Of a DNA stretch of 32,229 nt, positions 27,970 through 32,229 are shown one piece after another (the first letter of the stretch is position 1; every line of letters starts with the position of its first letter). The DNA is from Planctomycetota bacterium. GTDB taxonomy: Bacteria > Planctomycetota > Planctomycetia > Pirellulales > Pirellulaceae. Location: assembly GCA_029977825.1 (NCBI GenBank), contig JAPOKD010000007.1, forward strand, positions 1 through 32,229. Reading direction: 5' to 3'. The notes beneath the pieces are model-generated. The model was not told where the DNA came from. It was given only the letters and a program-made list of their open reading frames with translations, and searched no databases. The translations under genes and the position numbers were made by a program.

Positions 27970-28082
27970 GCTGCGATATTCTGTAACCACGATGTGTTTG
28001 CCTTCTGCAGTTTCGAGTTGCATGTCTTAACTTGTTGTGTACTTTCTTTGGCGGCACCAAATCTCACGGCATGTTGCGTCAC

Positions 28083-28104
28083 GCCTGCAATTTGACATGC
28101 AGGC
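28083..28104. repeat. Perfect 7-bp inverted repeat GCCTGCA-atttgaca-TGCAGGC
   Basis: Direct reading, in the gap between the PhoD and DUF1080 genes (both -); no T-tract on either side. Confidence 0.6.
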
Positions 28105-28308
28105 CAACTGGGTGCCATGGAACCTGGACCGCGGACAGGACCAGCATCGCGTGTGTGTCTCTGTCCAGACGCAAGAGGTTAACCTGTAACGCTTTCGCGT
28201 TCCACTTCACGCAGACGTGAAAGCAGTTTGGAAACGGAGAAAAATGGCAAACTCTCGAGGAACTCGCATCGAGTGAGGTATGAAATCACAAATGATGCAG
28301 CACGCTGG

Positions 28309-30327
28309 CTAGTGGGACAGTCTGCTGAGTTCCCGGATCTCATCCTGATCAAGCAAGCGTTGCCAAACCGCGACTTCATCAATCCAACCATCAAAGTTCC
28401 TGCCCTTCCCCGCGCGATGACCACCGATCACCAATCCCCCAAATTCAGCAGCCGGACCTTTCACAGGCAATGGATGAACCGCTGCAACATCTCCATTGAG
28501 GAACAAACTGAGTGATTCAGCATCGAAGGTAAACGCTACGTGATTCCAATGATCGCGCAACCGCTGACGGTCCAACAGAAAGTCAAAGGGCCCCTGAGAA
28601 ATCTGCCTAGGCGCTGCTCCGGGACTGGCTGCGGGCTGCAAAGTCACCGTGTACAACTGCAGGTTGATTTTGCTGGGGTCGGCGGTGGCTCTTAAACCGA
28701 GGGATAAATGCCACGCCCGAGTGTTGCTGGGCACACCCTGAGCTGTACTTTCGAGCAGGAAACTGCGATCACCCGTTGCGTGCTTCGGCAAACTGGCGGG
28801 TTTGAACCACAACGAAACCGTGTGGGCAGTGGAATTGTCATCAAGAAAACTTTTCGGCACATTCAGGAATTGGCTTTTCGACCGTTGGAAACGGACAGCA
28901 CCTCCGGAAGTCTGTGCCGTTTTATCAATCGACGCACCGCCATGGGACTGGGCGTCAATCCTGGCACCCAACAATGATTGGTTCTGCAGCCCTTGATCGA
29001 AATCCCAATGCGCTCGCATCCCTGCTGACAAGTTTTTGTCAGGCGATAGCGGTGTCAAAGACGTGAGAGTCAAGACAACACGTCGATTCACCCGACCCTC
29101 TGGCTGACGAAACTCAGCGGTAAGGTAAGATTCGTCTCCACGGGTATCTACGGTCAAGGTCAGGAACTGACGTCCTTCTACCAGTGACCACAGCAACGAG
29201 GGATGATACACATCGAGCCCTGTTATCGTGCGTTCATGCCCGGGTGAAATGATAAAGTCGTGCAAGTCATAACCGACTCGATCAGGATGCTTCAGGTGCC
29301 GTGCTACATGGATATCACCGCCCAGTAAAGTGACACCAGGGATCTGCTGATCTTTGATGAAGTCCAACAAAGCATCACGTTCATACCAATAGGTAAACAT
29401 GTCGTCGGTTTCGGAGTTTTTCTTATCCTCCCAGATCGCACCCATCGCGAGCACCTTGAACTTGGCCTTCGACTCTTTCAATCCCTGCAGCAACCAATCC
29501 CACTGCTGCTTCCCAAAACAGGTAGGCTGACTGCGATCGACCGGCGATGGCTCGGTCTGTGAGAAATAACGAGGGTCCAAAAAGAATATCTCAAGCGATC
29601 CCAGATCCAATTTGTGATAGACACCCTCACTGCCATTGCCGTAACGATCATGCGCGCGATAGTCGACAAAGGCTTTTCGCGTTCGTATCTTGCCTTCAAG
29701 CAGGTTCAATCCATTTCCGTTGTTCTTGCCGAAATCGTGATCATCCCAGATTCCAACCACCGCAGTTTTTTTTCCCAAGCGGACAAGATCCGGCATCTGC
29801 AGAAATTGGCGGTGCTTCTTTCGGGCAACACTGAGGTCAGAACTGTCGATGTAGGGCGTGTCGCCCATCAAGCAAACCGCATCAACCTTGAGCTGTTCCA
29901 TCTCACTCCAGATTTCCGTCGGTTCGACATCGACGCAGGACACAAAACTGACCACCACACGCTCTCCAGAACGCTGCTGACTTGCTGTGGTGAAACGGTG
30001 CCTGAAACCCGCCTTGACCAGCACCTTTGGAGAATCACCGGTTGTCGCAATCTGGTATTCATAAGTCGATGCTGGCCGAAGCCCACTTACGGTGAAGTGC
30101 GCAACAAAGTCGTGCTCGGCTTTGCATTCTGCGCTGACCATTTTCACCATCTGCTTATTGGCATCAAAGACCTGCAAGCTCAGTGTTTGAGCTTCTGCAG
30201 AAGGACGGTACAGCATCCGCACACCACTGGATGAAATCGAGCCTATCAACGGCCCGACAACTTCATTGGCATACAAAGCGGAACCCGTGGCAAGGATGCC
30301 AAAAATACAAACCAGACACGTCCGCAT
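28309..30327 (-). CDS. PhoD-like alkaline phosphatase with C-terminal LamG/concanavalin-A-like domain
   Basis: SFVSCVDVEPTEIWSEMEQLKVDAVCLMGDTPYID; GIWDDHDFGKNNGN; LDPRYFSQTEPS; TLLGGDIHVARH. C-terminal AHWDFDQGLQNQSLLGARID...HTVSLWFKPASLPK...HWNHVAFTFDAESLSLFLNGDVAAVHPLPVKGPAAEFGGLVIGGHRAGKGRNFDGWIDEVAVWQRLLDQDEI is a typical LamG fold. Confidence 0.92.
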   Translation of the reverse strand: MRTCLVCIFGILATGSALYANEVVGPLIGSISSSGVRMLYRPSAEAQTLSLQVFDANKQMVKMVSAECKAEHDFVAHFTVSGLRPASTYEYQIATTGDSPKVLVKAGFRHRFTTASQQRSGERVVVSFVSCVDVEPTEIWSEMEQLKVDAVCLMGDTPYIDSSDLSVARKKHRQFLQMPDLVRLGKKTAVVGIWDDHDFGKNNGNGLNLLEGKIRTRKAFVDYRAHDRYGNGSEGVYHKLDLGSLEIFFLDPRYFSQTEPSPVDRSQPTCFGKQQWDWLLQGLKESKAKFKVLAMGAIWEDKKNSETDDMFTYWYERDALLDFIKDQQIPGVTLLGGDIHVARHLKHPDRVGYDLHDFIISPGHERTITGLDVYHPSLLWSLVEGRQFLTLTVDTRGDESYLTAEFRQPEGRVNRRVVLTLTSLTPLSPDKNLSAGMRAHWDFDQGLQNQSLLGARIDAQSHGGASIDKTAQTSGGAVRFQRSKSQFLNVPKSFLDDNSTAHTVSLWFKPASLPKHATGDRSFLLESTAQGVPSNTRAWHLSLGLRATADPSKINLQLYTVTLQPAASPGAAPRQISQGPFDFLLDRQRLRDHWNHVAFTFDAESLSLFLNGDVAAVHPLPVKGPAAEFGGLVIGGHRAGKGRNFDGWIDEVAVWQRLLDQDEIRELSRLSH

Positions 30328-30474
30328 CAGTTCAATCTCTCAGGCTGGGAAAACGCTAATCAAAGTTACGACAACGGCGATTCTGCTACATTAAACACAA
30401 GAAGACTTGAAACCTGAAAGATATCCCGATCCTGTGCAGTCGATCAGGGAACACCACATAGATTTATCTGCATT

Positions 30475-32037
30475 ATGCCAAGACAAGCTCGCCATCATTA
30501 CTACTGGGCCCCCATTCTAATCGTGCTGGGCTTCTCCTGTATCGCGGGCAGCGCGGTGAATGCTGAAGACAGGGACCGACAGGCTGCGCCCAATATCGTG
30601 CTATTTCTGGTGGACGACATGGGCTGGCAAGACACCTCGGTGAGCTTTGGAGTGGAAGTCACCGCGCTGAACCGACGATATCGAACGCCAAACATGGAAC
30701 GGCTTGCAGCTGCCGGCATGAAATTCACACAGGCCTATGCATGCAGTGTCTGCTCACCGACGCGGGTCAGCCTGATGACAGGATTGAATGCAGCAAGACA
30801 TCAGGTTACCAATTGGACACTGAAAAAGAACGCTACCAATGATCGCCCCCATCCGACATTGAAGTTTCCGAAATGGAACATGAATGGACTTTGCCCTCAC
30901 CCAGATGTTGAGGGCACGGTTCACGCCAAAGCGTTACCTGCCTACTTAAGCGAGGCGGGCTATCACACCATTCACGCAGGAAAATCCCATTTTGGAGCAA
31001 CAGGAACCGCCGGCTCTGATCCTCGAAATATTGGCTTCGACATCAATATCGGAGGACATGCCGCGGGAGGCCCGGGCAGTTATCTGGGCAAGCAGAATTT
31101 CAGCGCAGCTTGGCGCAACGGCGATCGGATATGGGATGTCCCGGGACTTGAAAAATACCACGGGCAAGACATCTTCCTCACAGAAGCTCTGACCATCGAG
31201 TCGATTGCAGCAATGGATCAAGCGATCGAACAGGACAAACCATTTTTCCTTTACATGTCGCACTATGCAGTTCATGTACCGTTTGCAGTCGACGATCGCT
31301 TCTATCAGAGTTACCGTGATCAAGGCGTGGGTCACACTGAGGCGATGTACGCTGCAATAGTCGAAGGCATGGACAAATCCCTCGGCGACATTTTAGATCA
31401 CCTGGAAAGTCGAAACATCAGTCAGAATACAGTAGTCCTGTTCATGTCCGATAATGGTGGTCTCAGCGCCAGCGGACGAGGCGGAAAAAGACACACGCAC
31501 AACAAACCACTGTCGAGCGGAAAAGGCTCAGCCCATGAGGGGGGAATTCGGGTTCCGATGATTGCATGTTGGCCGGGAGTGACGCCTCCCGGATCGGAAA
31601 CTGATCACCCCGTCATTATCGAAGATTTTTTTTCAACAATCCTTGAGATCGCCGGCGTCCCTGATGTCAAACAGATTGGTGGTGTGATCGATGGAATCAG
31701 CTTTGCCGGTCTTTTACGTGGTAAAGCAGAAACAACCACATTCGAACGCTCTCTGTACTGGCACTTTCCCAACCACTGGGGGCCGAAGGGCCCAGGAATT
31801 GGACCGTCTAGTACGATTCGGCGTGGCAACTGGAAGTTGATCCATTATTACGACGGTCGCCCCACAGAATTATTCAACCTTGCTGCAGACCTTGGCGAGT
31901 CAGAAAATCTGGCGACGCGGAATCCGCAAATTGCAAAAAGTCTGGCTGACGATTTACGTAAATTCCTGAGCGATGCGAAGGCACAATACCCGTCTGACAA
32001 AAGCACGGGTGAGGTGAAAACCATTCAACTGCAGTAG
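30475..32037 (+). CDS. Sulfatase (type I), secreted
   Basis: NIVLFLVDDMGWQDTSV; YACSVCSPTRVSLMTG (C-S-P-T-R FGly motif); HAGKSHFG; LFMSDNGGLSASGRGGKRHTHNKPLSSGKGSAHEGGIRVPMIACWPG; C-terminal LFNLAADLGESENLA. Confidence 0.95.
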   Translation: MPRQARHHYYWAPILIVLGFSCIAGSAVNAEDRDRQAAPNIVLFLVDDMGWQDTSVSFGVEVTALNRRYRTPNMERLAAAGMKFTQAYACSVCSPTRVSLMTGLNAARHQVTNWTLKKNATNDRPHPTLKFPKWNMNGLCPHPDVEGTVHAKALPAYLSEAGYHTIHAGKSHFGATGTAGSDPRNIGFDINIGGHAAGGPGSYLGKQNFSAAWRNGDRIWDVPGLEKYHGQDIFLTEALTIESIAAMDQAIEQDKPFFLYMSHYAVHVPFAVDDRFYQSYRDQGVGHTEAMYAAIVEGMDKSLGDILDHLESRNISQNTVVLFMSDNGGLSASGRGGKRHTHNKPLSSGKGSAHEGGIRVPMIACWPGVTPPGSETDHPVIIEDFFSTILEIAGVPDVKQIGGVIDGISFAGLLRGKAETTTFERSLYWHFPNHWGPKGPGIGPSSTIRRGNWKLIHYYDGRPTELFNLAADLGESENLATRNPQIAKSLADDLRKFLSDAKAQYPSDKSTGEVKTIQLQ

Positions 32038-32229
32038 CAGAACTGAAGCCAGATGCTTACCAGCGGCAAACCGAAACCCCAGCTTTGGTAAATCCCCACC
32101 ACAGATGGACCATTCTCAACGAGCGAGTGTGTCTCTTACGGAATTCCGACTTCGATTTGGGAACGACGGTGATATACTGAGACCTCGAAAAGGCTCTAAC
32201 CCAACTCGACAATTTCTCACAAATGCCAC

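Noticed and set aside
29614-30234. 206-aa plus-strand ORF antisense to PhoD
   Set aside because: Shadow ORF opposite clear PhoD motifs; no recognisable domain.
32173-32178. TATACT -10-like box near the right edge
   Set aside because: No convincing -35 and no downstream gene visible in the window to support a promoter.
1-32229. tRNA/rRNA genes, CRISPR arrays, IS elements or phage genes
   Set aside because: Intergenic spaces were inspected by eye; no convincing tRNA arm pattern, regularly spaced repeats, transposase or terminal inverted repeats seen. tRNAscan/ISfinder/CRISPR tools were not available.

Overview
The window reads as a planctomycete-type chromosomal segment. It is dense in secreted proteins and encodes about 20 well-supported proteins. 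I see no convincing tRNA, rRNA, CRISPR array, transposase or phage gene. From left to right it contains: a DUF1553 (PSD1-type) protein truncated by the window edge plus a Tat-exported DUF1501 protein; a SASA/GQSN-type acetylesterase (-); a sulfatase and an alpha/beta-hydrolase esterase; a cytochrome-like DUF1592/1588/1585 protein plus a Tat-exported DUF1552 protein; a PQQ-like beta-propeller protein (-); a PQQ-type sugar dehydrogenase fused to a di-CXXCH cytochrome module; a ThuA-like protein; a MacA / split MacB / TolC-type efflux operon (-) whose TolC carries a C-terminal EF-hand; a membrane-anchored VWA protein with an apparent TTG start; a second sulfatase; a DUF1080 protein (-); a PhoD phosphatase fused to a LamG-like domain (-); and a third sulfatase. 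No proven new system is visible. The best candidates for follow-up are the two parallel 'CXXCH/PSD protein + Tat-exported partner' gene pairs among three sulfatases and two esterases, a sulfatase with His->Asp in the GKWHLG motif, the CBM-like domain inserted between two predicted helices in the DUF1553 protein, and the EF-hand-tailed TolC. All family calls come from reading the translations; no database search was run.
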